The notes beneath the pieces are model-generated. The model was not told the origin of the DNA, searched no databases, and saw nothing but the letters and a program-made list of their open reading frames with translations. DNA of 34,557 nt from Marinobacterium sedimentorum. Its GTDB lineage: Bacteria > Pseudomonadota > Gammaproteobacteria > Pseudomonadales > Balneatricaceae. Made by a program: the position numbers and the translations under genes. Below, piece by piece: positions 24,582-32,170 of this stretch (its first letter is position 1; every line of letters starts with the position of its first letter). The stretch is from positions 1 to 34,557 of the forward strand of contig NZ_JALDYX010000041.1 of assembly GCF_024267675.1 (NCBI RefSeq), in the 5' to 3' direction.

Positions 24582-24618
24582 CTTTTCCATAGAGTTATCC
24601 ACAGATTCCGTGGAAAAG
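24582..24618. other. Inverted repeat enclosing a consensus DnaA box
   Basis: CTTTTCCA (24582-24589) and TGGAAAAG (24611-24618) are perfect complements. Between them lies TTATCCACA (24595-24603), which is the exact high-affinity DnaA box. Only one such box was noticed and no dnaA/dnaN genes are near, so this is not a chromosomal origin; it could titrate DnaA or regulate a nearby promoter. Confidence 0.45.
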
Positions 24619-24835
24619 AACGGGCTTGACGGCGCGCCACCCAGGCGTTCCGCTGAGGTTTTCAACGCGCATCAGGCAACCGTGTGGGCTGCCATCATGG
24701 CAGCATGGCAGCCAGGCTTCTGGAGGCGTTCCTGTCTGCCCTCTAAGGCATCCTCGTAACCATTGTTTAGCGCAAGGCATCTCGTTATTCTGTCTCGGTA
24801 CCTGTTATAGACGTGATTCGAGGAGACCCCGAGAG

Positions 24836-25768
24836 ATGCCCATCAAGATTCCTGACCAGTTGCCAGCCGCCGATTTGTTGCGAAGCGAGAATATCTTCGT
24901 AATGAGCGAAAGCCGTGCGATGCATCAGGATGTGCGCCCGCTCAAGGTGCTGATTCTCAATCTGATGCCAAAGAAGATCGAGACCGAAAATCAGCTGGTG
25001 CGGCTGTTGTCCAATACACCGCTGCAGGTGGGCATCGAATTCCTGCGGGTGGATAGCCGCGAAAGCCGGCATACGCCCGCCGAGCATCTGGACAGCTTTT
25101 ATCGCAATTTCGATGAAGTGCGCGCGAACAACTATGATGGCCTGATCATTACCGGCGCACCTTTGGGGCTGGTGTCATTCGAGGACGTGCTCTACTGGGA
25201 TCAGGTGGAGGAAATCATTCACTGGTCGCGTCAGCATGTCAGCTCGACGCTGTTTCTGTGCTGGGCTGCGCAGGCGGGTCTGAAAGTACTCTACGATCTG
25301 CCAAAGCGCACGCGCGAGCAGAAACTCTCCGGCGTATATGAACACCGCACACTGCTACCCAGTGACCCGCTGGTGCGCGGCTTTGATGATTCCTTCCTCG
25401 CGCCGCATTCGCGCAATGCCGACTTCCCGGAGGACTTCATTAGCGAACACACCGATCTGCGAATTCTGGCCAGCTCCGAGACGGCCGGCAGCTACCTGAT
25501 GGCCAGCCCCGACCGGCGTCAGGTTTATCTGACCGGCCATCCGGAATATGACGCCCTGACGCTGGCCCAGGAGTATCAGCGTGATCTGCTGGCGGGCCTG
25601 GATCCGGCCCCGCCGCAGAATTACTTTCCCGACGACGATGCCGAGCAAGCGCCACAGAACCGGTGGCGTAGCCACGGCAATCTGGTGTTTGCCAACTGGT
25701 TGAACTATTACGTCTACCAGATCACGCCATTCGATCTGAGCGTGATGGCGACCAAAATAGACGAGTAA
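24836..25768 (+). CDS. metA: Homoserine O-succinyltransferase
   Basis: The 310-residue enzyme begins MPIKIPDQLPA as in E. coli MetA and carries the catalytic C142 (LFLCWAAQ), H235 and E237 (TGHPEYD), and K47. Residue 111 is Gly, which in the classical rule marks succinyl-CoA rather than acetyl-CoA use (Glu would mean acetyl). It activates homoserine in the first committed step of methionine synthesis, in the cytoplasm. AGGAG precedes the ATG by 10 bases. Methionine synthesis and the luxS gene nearby touch the same activated methyl cycle, but metA is convergent with that cluster and is its own transcript. No MetJ box array was recognised. Confidence 0.93.
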   Translation: MPIKIPDQLPAADLLRSENIFVMSESRAMHQDVRPLKVLILNLMPKKIETENQLVRLLSNTPLQVGIEFLRVDSRESRHTPAEHLDSFYRNFDEVRANNYDGLIITGAPLGLVSFEDVLYWDQVEEIIHWSRQHVSSTLFLCWAAQAGLKVLYDLPKRTREQKLSGVYEHRTLLPSDPLVRGFDDSFLAPHSRNADFPEDFISEHTDLRILASSETAGSYLMASPDRRQVYLTGHPEYDALTLAQEYQRDLLAGLDPAPPQNYFPDDDAEQAPQNRWRSHGNLVFANWLNYYVYQITPFDLSVMATKIDE

Positions 25769-25799
25769 AAACGTACGGGGCCCTGCGGTGTCGGGACAG

Positions 25800-25838
25800 A
25801 ATGCCTCTGATCTGCTTTTAGCTCAGGTCAGAGGCATT
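25800..25838. terminator. Hairpin between convergent metA and cvfB-like genes
   Basis: AATGCCTCTGATCTG and CAGGTCAGAGGCATT form a 15-bp stem with one G-T pair and a 9-base loop, between two converging genes. It lacks a good T-run on either side, so it may act as a weak bidirectional terminator or mRNA end-protecting structure. Confidence 0.5.
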
Positions 25839-25861
25839 GCAAGGCGGGGAGACGGGGGCGA

Positions 25862-26701
25862 TCAGTTGGCGTCGATCAGGCGGATGCCGTCCGGGCTGAT
25901 GTCGATCAGACGCTGCTTGTAGAGCGTGCCGATGGCCATCTTGAAGGCTTTCTTGCTGCTGCCGAAAAGCCGGGTTATGACCTGCGGATCGGTCTTGTCG
26001 TTCACGGCCATATAGCCGCCTTCGGCCTTGAGGCGCTCCAGCACTTGCCCGGCCAGACCGCTGACCTTGCCGTAGCCCGGTTTGTCGAGGCATAGGTCGA
26101 GCTTGCCGTCGGGGCGAATCTGCTTGATGTAACCCTGCAGGCTCTGCCCGAAATGCAGCCGGCGGAACAGGTCAGACTGGTGAATCAGACCCCAGTGGGT
26201 GCCGTTGACCACAGCCTTGATGCCCAGGTCCGTGCGGTTGGCGATGGTCAGTTCGACTGTTTCGCCCTCCTTGTACTCGGCCGGAGTCTTGTCCAGAAAA
26301 CGGTCCAGCTTGGTGGTGGCGACAATACGGTTGGTGATGTTATCCAGGTAGATGTATACCAGATAGCTCTTGTCCTTCTGCATCCGCACAGGCTGCTCGG
26401 AGAAGGGTACCAGCAGCTGCTTGGGCAGCCCCCAGTCGAGGAAGGCACCCACCGGTGTCACATCGGCGCAACGCAGCAGTACAAAGTCCCCCACCTGTGC
26501 CAGCGGCTTGTCGGTCGTGGCGATCAGGAAATCTTCTGAGTCCAGGTAGACGAAAACTTCCAGCTTATCGCCGAGCTTGCAGTTGTCGGGCACATAGCGT
26601 GCCGGCAGCAGAATCTCGCCGAGGTTCTCGCCATCAAGATAGACACCGAATTCTTTCTGCTTGATTACGCTGAGGGTGTTGTAACGGCCGGTTGCGACCA
26701 T
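25862..26701 (-). CDS. CvfB/YitL-type S1-domain RNA-binding protein
   Basis: The 279-residue protein has an N-terminal OB-like part (EFGVYLDGENLGEILLPARYVP), a central S1 domain (about 65-125, VGDFVLLRCADVTPVGAFLDWGLPKQLLVPFSEQ), a second S1-like unit (about 145-205, ending GKLDLCLDKPGY) and a C-terminal winged-helix (about 215-279). This is the CvfB layout; Staphylococcus CvfB binds RNA and affects virulence gene expression, while the proteobacterial role is not settled. AAGGA lies 7 bases before the ATG. It lies 93 bases downstream of luxS on the same strand, with a large inverted repeat between. Confidence 0.83.
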   Translation of the reverse strand: MVATGRYNTLSVIKQKEFGVYLDGENLGEILLPARYVPDNCKLGDKLEVFVYLDSEDFLIATTDKPLAQVGDFVLLRCADVTPVGAFLDWGLPKQLLVPFSEQPVRMQKDKSYLVYIYLDNITNRIVATTKLDRFLDKTPAEYKEGETVELTIANRTDLGIKAVVNGTHWGLIHQSDLFRRLHFGQSLQGYIKQIRPDGKLDLCLDKPGYGKVSGLAGQVLERLKAEGGYMAVNDKTDPQVITRLFGSSKKAFKMAIGTLYKQRLIDISPDGIRLIDAN

Positions 26702-26741
26702 GGGACTGTCCTTTGTTTGATGAGGCGGGAGTGCGCTTGCG

Positions 26742-26779
26742 CTGCATAAAACGCGACGCCAGGGCCGCGTTTTATGCAG
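26742..26779. repeat. Perfect 14-bp inverted repeat between luxS and the cvfB-like gene
   Basis: CTGCATAAAACGCG and its exact complement CGCGTTTTATGCAG flank a 10-base loop. It lies 16 bases after the luxS stop on the minus strand. T-rich bases are inside the stem rather than after it, so it is not a textbook terminator; partial termination or RNA stabilisation is possible. Confidence 0.6.
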
Positions 26780-26794
26780 GCAGGGGAGGCTGGC

Positions 26795-27307
26795 TCAGGA
26801 GTGCTTGGCCAGAAACTCTTCGTCCAGCTTGAGCTGCTGATTGCTGTTGACACCCACGCCGCGGCTGCGAATGTTTTCAGCGATCTGCTTGGCCTCATCC
26901 AGCGAGTGCATCGCGTAGGTACCGCACTGGTACACATTCAGCTCGGGAATCTTGCTCTGATCCTGTACGGCTAGCACGTCGTCCATGGCCGCAAGCCAGG
27001 CGGCGCCGACACGGGCTTCATCGGGCTGGCCGATCAGGCTCATGTAGAAGCCGGTGCGGCAGCCCATGGGGGAGATATCGATGATCTCGACGCCCTGACC
27101 ATTGAGGTGATCACGCATAAAGCCTGCGAACAGGTGCTCCAGGGTGTGAATACCGCGTTCGCTGAGGATTTCCTCGTTGGGCACGCAAAAGCGCAGATCG
27201 AATACGGTAATGGTATCGCCGCCAGGCGTGGTCATGGTCTTGGCGACACGCACTGCCGGCGCCGCCATGCGGGTATGGTCTACGGTAAAGCTGTCGAGCA
27301 GTGGCAT
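26795..27307 (-). CDS. luxS: S-ribosylhomocysteine lyase
   Basis: The 170-residue enzyme has the metal-site residues H54 and H58 in HTLEHLFAGFMRDHL and C128 in NVYQCGT, plus catalytic C83 in SPMGCRTGFY. It cuts S-ribosylhomocysteine to homocysteine and DPD, the precursor of autoinducer-2, recycling the product of methyl transfer. AGAGGA lies 6 bases before the ATG. The length equals that of E. coli LuxS. Presence of LuxS rather than SAH hydrolase cannot be judged for the whole genome from here. A methyltransferase gene lies upstream on the same strand after 125 bases. Confidence 0.95.
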   Translation of the reverse strand: MPLLDSFTVDHTRMAAPAVRVAKTMTTPGGDTITVFDLRFCVPNEEILSERGIHTLEHLFAGFMRDHLNGQGVEIIDISPMGCRTGFYMSLIGQPDEARVGAAWLAAMDDVLAVQDQSKIPELNVYQCGTYAMHSLDEAKQIAENIRSRGVGVNSNQQLKLDEEFLAKHS

Positions 27308-27432
27308 GCTGTGTCCTCTGAAATCGTGTCGATGGGGTACCGAATGCCACCATTATCCCAGCCCTGCGCAGGCAATACTACCGCGACACGGTCTGTCTGC
27401 GGCATGTGCCGGGGCCAGGTTGGCGCTGCCGG

Positions 27433-28248
27433 TCAGATTGGCTTGAGCTGGTTGAGCAGGCGCTGCAGTGGAATACCCAGAAGTTTGCCCAGCTGCTTTG
27501 CCTGTTGCTGTAAACGTCGCGGATTGCTCTGTGGCAGTCCGCCTTTAAAGGCGAGCACTATGAGATTGCCACCATTGACCGGGCACAGCAGGCACTGGCC
27601 GTTGAACAGGTCTTTCATGCGGGTCAGCGCCGAGCGGTTGCGGGCCTGGCCCTGATCCCACAGGTTCAGTACCAGCATGCCCTGATCGTTCAGCAGGTTG
27701 TAGCAGTCGGACTGAAAATCCTGCTCCAGTTGAATCAGCTGCATGCCGTCATCGAGGTAAAGGTCACTGAAGATGATATCGGTCTTGGTTGTGCCACGGG
27801 CGGCGAAGGCTTCGGCATCGTCAATCAGCAGTTCAAAGCGAGCGGTTTCGGTCAGGGATAGCCAGTTGCGGGCTATATCCACTACCTGCTGGCGCAGCTC
27901 GACAACGGTTAGCTGCATCTGTGTATCGTAGGCCTGCAGGCAGTTGCTAAGGTTGCCCCCGCCCAGGCCAAACAGCGATACATGGGCCGGGTTCGGCATA
28001 TAGAGCAGGGCCAGCAACATGGCCTGCACGTATTCAAACACAGGCAGGGCTGGGTCTGTCATGTCGATACAGCTCTGTTCGCCGCCATCGCCAAAGGACA
28101 GGTAGCGGCGCGGGCCGTCTTCCAGCACGCAGACCGGGCCCCATTCGTCGTAAGCACGGTACAGTTCCTGGCCCGGCAGGGAGTTACGTATGGCCCGATG
28201 CGATTCGTCAGAATCGGTGGCGGCAAAGTATTCGAGCATCGAGGACAT
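27433..28248 (-). CDS. Spermidine synthase-fold SAM-dependent methyltransferase-like protein
   Basis: The 271-residue protein shows the Rossmann motif SLFGLGGGNLSN followed by an acidic residue ending strand 2 (LTVVEL), DDAEAFAA, and DIIFSDLYLDDGM, matching spermine/spermidine synthase-like proteins. The aminopropyl-transfer gate residues cannot be assigned with certainty, so the reaction is unknown; such short forms are often annotated only as methyltransferases or spermidine synthase-like. AGGA lies about 7 bases before the ATG at 28248. The frame is open further upstream to 28509, but that part would cover the terminator of the opposite-strand RNA candidate. It may share a transcript with luxS. 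Confidence 0.7.
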   Translation of the reverse strand: MSSMLEYFAATDSDESHRAIRNSLPGQELYRAYDEWGPVCVLEDGPRRYLSFGDGGEQSCIDMTDPALPVFEYVQAMLLALLYMPNPAHVSLFGLGGGNLSNCLQAYDTQMQLTVVELRQQVVDIARNWLSLTETARFELLIDDAEAFAARGTTKTDIIFSDLYLDDGMQLIQLEQDFQSDCYNLLNDQGMLVLNLWDQGQARNRSALTRMKDLFNGQCLLCPVNGGNLIVLAFKGGLPQSNPRRLQQQAKQLGKLLGIPLQRLLNQLKPI

Positions 28249-28385
28249 GGATTTTCCTGGCGGGGTAGAATTTTCAGCGGCCAATTGTACCTTGCCTGTG
28301 GTGACAGGGAAGCCTTGATCGCGCACTGAAAATACAGCAGTCATTAAATAATCCGAACAATTGTTTAATTTTTTCGCAATTGTCG
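28249..28385. other. Leader region of the methyltransferase gene
   Basis: About 140 bases, AT-rich in the centre, with a repeated CAATTG motif (ACAATTGT near 28357 and CAATTGT near 28377). It probably contains the minus-strand methyltransferase promoter. No coding region is seen. Confidence 0.35.
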
Positions 28386-28414
28386 GGAACCATCCGCCAG
28401 AACCCTGTGTCTTA
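28386..28414 (+). promoter_or_regulatory. Possible ECF (sigma-E-like) promoter
   Basis: GGAACC at 28386-28391 and TCTTA at 28410-28414 resemble -35 and -10 elements of envelope-stress sigma factors, though the spacing (18 bases) is about one longer than usual. It points to the orphan terminator at 28457-28482. Weaker match than the one at 15400. Confidence 0.3.
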
Positions 28415-28419
28415 CTCAT

Positions 28420-28482
28420 GCAAGCGAGAAGTTCTCCAGCAGAGTTTCCAAGTTTCAGCGGCCCCAGTGGCCGCTTTTTTTT
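28420..28482 (+). ncRNA. Candidate small RNA with Rho-independent terminator
   Basis: A strong terminator (AGCGGCC, loop CCAGT, GGCCGCT, eight T, 28457-28482) is oriented on the plus strand although all genes from 25.9 to 31.9 kb are on the minus strand. There is no plus-strand gene for it to end. With a start near 28420, behind a possible ECF promoter, the transcript would be about 60 nucleotides: an unpaired 5' part of some 35 bases and a U8-tailed terminator, the shape of Hfq-dependent sRNAs such as RybB or MicA. I recognise no named family. Confidence 0.45.
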
Positions 28483-28570
28483 GTCCTGAGAAAAGTCAGC
28501 GGACTGCACGGCTCGACAGTATCTGCTTGTTGGCGGCCGATTTTGAGAGGGAATGCAGGGGCAAACCGCA

Positions 28571-28615
28571 GAAAAAATAAAAGAGCATCGCGGCGCTTGT
28601 GGCGCCGGGATGCCC
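28571..28615 (-). terminator. Intrinsic terminator of the DUF1302-DUF1329 operon
   Basis: On the minus strand GGCATCCCGGCGC and GCGCCGCGATGCT form a stem around a short loop, followed by a T-rich run (TTTTATTTTTT). It lies about 95 bases after the DUF1329 stop codon. Confidence 0.78.
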
Positions 28616-28707
28616 TGGATTCCGCAGGATGTCGCGGCAGGGGGCTATTGTAAAGATCTTGCGCCAAAAGTGAAGATATCTGCAAAGCGCTGTATCAATT
28701 GAGATTT

Positions 28708-30063
28708 CTAGCGTTTACCCATGCGACGTACTGCCTGGGGGGTAAAGTCGCTGTGGGAAAAGCGCTGGCTGAAGTCAAAGCCGCTGCCTTCCTCGTTGGT
28801 CAGGCTTCCGACCAGGTAGCGGCCGGACTGCAGATCGTAGAGGGCCTCGGCTACCAGCCAGGGTACCTGTACGTCGCGGTACTGGAACTGGTGTGCTTCA
28901 GCAACGCGCCAGAGTTCACCGCGACCATCGTAATGATCCACAATGCTTGCCTGCCAGCTGTCCTCATCTATATAGAAGACGCGCTTGGCATAGATATGCC
29001 GCTCGCCGGCCTTGAGCGTGGCTTCAACCTTCCAGACGCGGTGCAGCTCATAGCGGGTCAGTTCGGGGTTGATATGGCCCGGCTGCAGGATCTGCTCGTA
29101 CTTGAGGGAACGGTCGGCCAGCTTGAAACTGTTATACGGAATATAGAGTTCCTGTTTGCCGATCAGCTTCCAGTCGTAACGGTCGGGGGCGCCATTGAAC
29201 AGATCGAGGTTGTCGGTGGTGCGCTGGCCATCGGTGGCGGTACCCGGCGCATCGTAGGCCACTTCAGGGGCGCGGCGAACGCGGCGCTGGCCGGCGTTGT
29301 AGGTCCAGGCCTGGCGTGGCTGGCTGACCTGATCCAGGGTTTCATGCACCAGCAGGATGTTGCCGGTCAGGCGGGCAGGGGCCTGCACTTCCTGGACGAA
29401 ATAGAACAAGATGTTGTCATCCTTGGCTTTGTCGGCGCCGCCTTCCAGATAGGTCGGCCAGGTCATTTTCTCGTTGATCTTAACCGGCGTGAAGTTGCCA
29501 TTGCTCTGTACGGGCACCTGCACGAAGGTGCGTTCCAGCGCACCGCCACGGTAGCGGGTCATGTGGTTCCAGATCACTTCCAGGCCATTTTCCGGCACCG
29601 GGAAGGCGCTGCCTTCCTGCAGGTTGCGTACACCGTAGCCGTTGTCAGTCAGGGTCGCCGAGGCTGCATTCTGGCGCATGGTGGCATAGACCGAATCCGG
29701 GTAAGCCGCTGTACGGTGACTGGGGTACACGTTCATTTTGAAACTGTCGGGATAGCGTTTGAACATCGCCAGTTGTCCCGGCGACAGCTGGTCGGCATAG
29801 GTGCCGACATTGGCTGCGCTGATGGTGAACAGCGGTGTCTCGCCGGCGTAGGGATTGCTGTAGCGATCGCCACTGGAGGCGGGCAGGCCGCCGTCCCAGG
29901 CCGGGATGGTGCCTGCGGCATTACCGGCTTTCTCGGCGCCGACCGGGGTCAGCTCGGTACCGAGGCGCGCCAGCTGCTGCTCCGAGACGGCGGCGTGAAC
30001 GCCGGTGCTCAAAAGGCTGCTCAGGGCCGTGGCTGCCAAAAGGGGAATCATTTTTATAGTCAT
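28708..30063 (-). CDS. DUF1329 family exported protein
   Basis: The 451-residue protein has a Sec signal peptide (1-24, cut near VHA-AVS) and the DUF1329 body: LGTELTPVGAEKAGNAAGTIPAWDGGLP near the N-terminus, then QLAMFKRYPDSFKMNVYPSHRTA and PYNSFKLADRSL, with LHRVWKVEATLKAGERHIYAKRVFYIDEDSW toward the end. The fold is thought to be LolB/outer-membrane-lipoprotein-sorting-like. Genes of this type are regularly paired with DUF1302 genes and linked to uptake or handling of lipophilic compounds such as sterols, terpenes or fatty acids. GGAG lies 8 bases before the ATG. It follows the DUF1302 gene by 26 bases, so they form one operon. Confidence 0.87.
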   Translation of the reverse strand: MTIKMIPLLAATALSSLLSTGVHAAVSEQQLARLGTELTPVGAEKAGNAAGTIPAWDGGLPASSGDRYSNPYAGETPLFTISAANVGTYADQLSPGQLAMFKRYPDSFKMNVYPSHRTAAYPDSVYATMRQNAASATLTDNGYGVRNLQEGSAFPVPENGLEVIWNHMTRYRGGALERTFVQVPVQSNGNFTPVKINEKMTWPTYLEGGADKAKDDNILFYFVQEVQAPARLTGNILLVHETLDQVSQPRQAWTYNAGQRRVRRAPEVAYDAPGTATDGQRTTDNLDLFNGAPDRYDWKLIGKQELYIPYNSFKLADRSLKYEQILQPGHINPELTRYELHRVWKVEATLKAGERHIYAKRVFYIDEDSWQASIVDHYDGRGELWRVAEAHQFQYRDVQVPWLVAEALYDLQSGRYLVGSLTNEEGSGFDFSQRFSHSDFTPQAVRRMGKR

Positions 30064-30089
30064 GTTGTAGCTCCGCTTGCAGTCAGGAT

Positions 30090-31898
30090 TCAGAACGCCA
30101 CCGAGGCACTGAGCGATACAAAGTCCCGGTCTTCCAGTTCGTTGTAGTCGCCGCCAAAGAAGTTGGTGTAGGCGAGCTGTACCGAGTACTGGTTCAGGTA
30201 TTCGCCGGTGAGGCTCAGGCTGAGTGCTTTCTGGTCCTCACCGAATGCGGCTCCAGGCTGAGGCCCGTAGCCTTTTACGCCGTGCTTGAAGCTGATTTCG
30301 GGCTTCAGGCTGATACCGGCGAAGGCGTTGGGGTATTCAAGCGAGCCCCGGGCCACATAGCCAAAGGAGTCGGCCGTTACAAAGCCGTCGTTGTCGCCGG
30401 CGGTGTAGCCAAAGGCGCCATTGCGGCCATATTTCAGCGCGTCGGCGCTTTCGTCAAAGTTGTGTATATGGGTCCAGGCCAGCTCGCCCACCAGGGTAAG
30501 GCGGCTGGCGCCCAGGACGCGGTCGTAGAGTTTTACGAAGGTGGTTTGCAGCTGGGTCACGTCAAACGATGTGTAGCCGTCGATTTCCGAGCCAAAAGGA
30601 ATTGAAGCGCCTGTGTGCTGATCGATGCCATTGTTGCCGGTGCCACCGTTGGTGAGAATGCCGGCGACCAGCAGGGGGCCGTTAATCTGGATAGGCAGAT
30701 CACGCTTGTGGCTGATTTCGCCGGACCAGGCCAGATCGCCCAGGCTGGTATTGAAGCTCAGACCCAGCAGGCGAATATCTTCCGGATACTCAATGAAATA
30801 TTCGGACGCCAGGGTTGCCGGCAGACCGAAGCCGCTGAGTGCCGGATTGATTTTCTTCACGCCGCTGCTGATGGGCAGGCGGCTGTGGTACTGGGCAGCG
30901 TAGAGGCCAAATTCAGTGCTGTTGAGTTCTTCGGCAAAGTAGCGCAGGGCAAAACCGAACTGACCGTCGTCGTCGGCGTCGCGGTGGCCATCGGCATTGC
31001 GTTTCACCACCAGGGGCAGGGCGGAATTGAAGTAGGCTTCATCATCGAGGAAATTCAGGGCGCCGCTGTTGATACGGATACCGTCACAGCCGTGGGCACC
31101 GAAGTCGTTGGTGGAGAAGTAGGTGCCGCAGCCATCAATAGCCGTCGCTTCCCACTTGAACTGATAGAAGCCTTCAAGGCTGAGGTTGTTGGTCAGGCCG
31201 ATGGAGCCGAACGCCATGTTGACCGGTAGCAGGCCTTCCTTCACTTCGGCACCGGCACGGCGGAAGGCGCTAACGTCGAAGGGGTTGATGACGTTGATGC
31301 CGCCCTGGATGAAGCTGCTTTCGCCCCAGTTGACGACCTGGCGGCCGAGCCTCAGGTCGACCGGCATGCCGTCGATGTCATATTCACCGTACCAGTAGGC
31401 ATCGAGCAGCTCGACGCCGGAAAACTTGGCGAAGTCATTGAAATTGGAGTCGTTCAGCTCGGCGCCAGGTTCATAGCCGTTAGGGGCGTGGCCGTGGTCT
31501 CGGTTGCCGTTTTCCAGCTCGGCATCGAACCAGTACTTGCCCCTGGCAAAGAAACCCATATCACCGTAGCGCAGCTCCAGATCGTGTACACCCTTGACGA
31601 TCCTGGAGAATGTTTCGCCCTGCTGGAAGTTCTGATTGCTGTCGTCGTAGCTGCCGGACCCCTTGCTGGTGCCACCGTTGGGTTCGGATATCAGGCTCTG
31701 TCTGGCATCATTCAGGCGCCAGCTGGCACCTGCTGAAATCTGGGAGTCGAAGCGGCCTTCGATTTCGCCAAGCTGAAATTCGACCGCCGCGGCCGGTGCC
31801 GCAGCGCCGGCCAGCAGGAGGGCACAGACGAGAGGATGGAGCATGCATGCCGGGGCTTTCAAATTCGCCACTGTACTAACCCCATTATTTATTGCCAT
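30090..31898 (-). CDS. DUF1302 family outer-membrane beta-barrel-like protein
   Basis: The 602-residue protein has a long signal peptide (hydrophobic stretch around residues 20-39, ending AAPAAAVEF) and the DUF1302 pattern: EGRFDSQISAGASWRLNDARQSLI, ELRYGDMGFFARGKYWFDAELENG, DLRLGRQVVNWGESSFIQGGINVINPFDVSAFRRAGAEVKEGLLPVNMA and a C-terminal alternating beta pattern ending in Phe (SLSASVAF), typical of outer-membrane barrels. It probably forms a channel for hydrophobic substrates and works with DUF1329. AAGG lies 8 bases before the ATG at 31898; a GTG 9 bases upstream is less likely. It is divergent from an AraC-type regulator. Confidence 0.87.
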   Translation of the reverse strand: MAINNGVSTVANLKAPACMLHPLVCALLLAGAAAPAAAVEFQLGEIEGRFDSQISAGASWRLNDARQSLISEPNGGTSKGSGSYDDSNQNFQQGETFSRIVKGVHDLELRYGDMGFFARGKYWFDAELENGNRDHGHAPNGYEPGAELNDSNFNDFAKFSGVELLDAYWYGEYDIDGMPVDLRLGRQVVNWGESSFIQGGINVINPFDVSAFRRAGAEVKEGLLPVNMAFGSIGLTNNLSLEGFYQFKWEATAIDGCGTYFSTNDFGAHGCDGIRINSGALNFLDDEAYFNSALPLVVKRNADGHRDADDDGQFGFALRYFAEELNSTEFGLYAAQYHSRLPISSGVKKINPALSGFGLPATLASEYFIEYPEDIRLLGLSFNTSLGDLAWSGEISHKRDLPIQINGPLLVAGILTNGGTGNNGIDQHTGASIPFGSEIDGYTSFDVTQLQTTFVKLYDRVLGASRLTLVGELAWTHIHNFDESADALKYGRNGAFGYTAGDNDGFVTADSFGYVARGSLEYPNAFAGISLKPEISFKHGVKGYGPQPGAAFGEDQKALSLSLTGEYLNQYSVQLAYTNFFGGDYNELEDRDFVSLSASVAF

Positions 31899-32170
31899 TT
31901 CGTTCACCTTGGCTTCTTATTGTTGTCTGGTAGCAGTGCTTATCAAGGCCACCGTATCTGTTCTTGCTATAAAAACGGTCACTTATAACCGGGTGGCTCA
32001 GTTGTAGCTGTTGATTAGAGGACCCAGTTTTGACGAATTTGGTATCGTTGAACAATGACATTAAACATCAGATTAACTGACAAATGAACGCGGACTGCTG
32101 CCCGTCAACGGCGGGTCTCTGCTGTATGCGGCTGTAACTAATAAATAAGTTGCATTTTAGAGGTGCATTT
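31899..32170. promoter_or_regulatory. Divergent control region, DUF1302 operon / AraC gene
   Basis: This 272-bp gap must hold the promoters of both divergent units and is AT-rich in the middle. I see CCCG-tcaacg-CGGG near 32101-32115 as a small hairpin and no other strong symmetry. A GAGGTG ribosome binding site serves the AraC gene at 32171. Confidence 0.4.

Larger units (their letters stand above)
24294..24835. other. Gene-free 540-bp region upstream of metA
   Basis: No credible gene is present between the transporter terminator and metA; short frames here lack ribosome binding sites. The region instead holds several symmetric elements listed separately: a perfect 22-bp palindrome, a 44-base bulged hairpin, and an inverted repeat around a DnaA box. 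The metA promoter must lie in its right part, possibly TTGTTT near 24761 with a poor -10 some 16 bases on. I see no SAM riboswitch class that I can recognise. Confidence 0.5.

Noticed and set aside
24595..24603. Possible replication origin because of an exact DnaA box
   Set aside because: Only one box is seen, with no box cluster, no AT-rich unwinding repeats and no dnaA/dnaN/gidA neighbours.
28699..30147. 482-codon plus-strand open frame opposite DUF1329
   Set aside because: It is the antisense shadow of a well-recognised gene with signal peptide and family motifs on the minus strand; the frame has no ribosome binding site or known domain.
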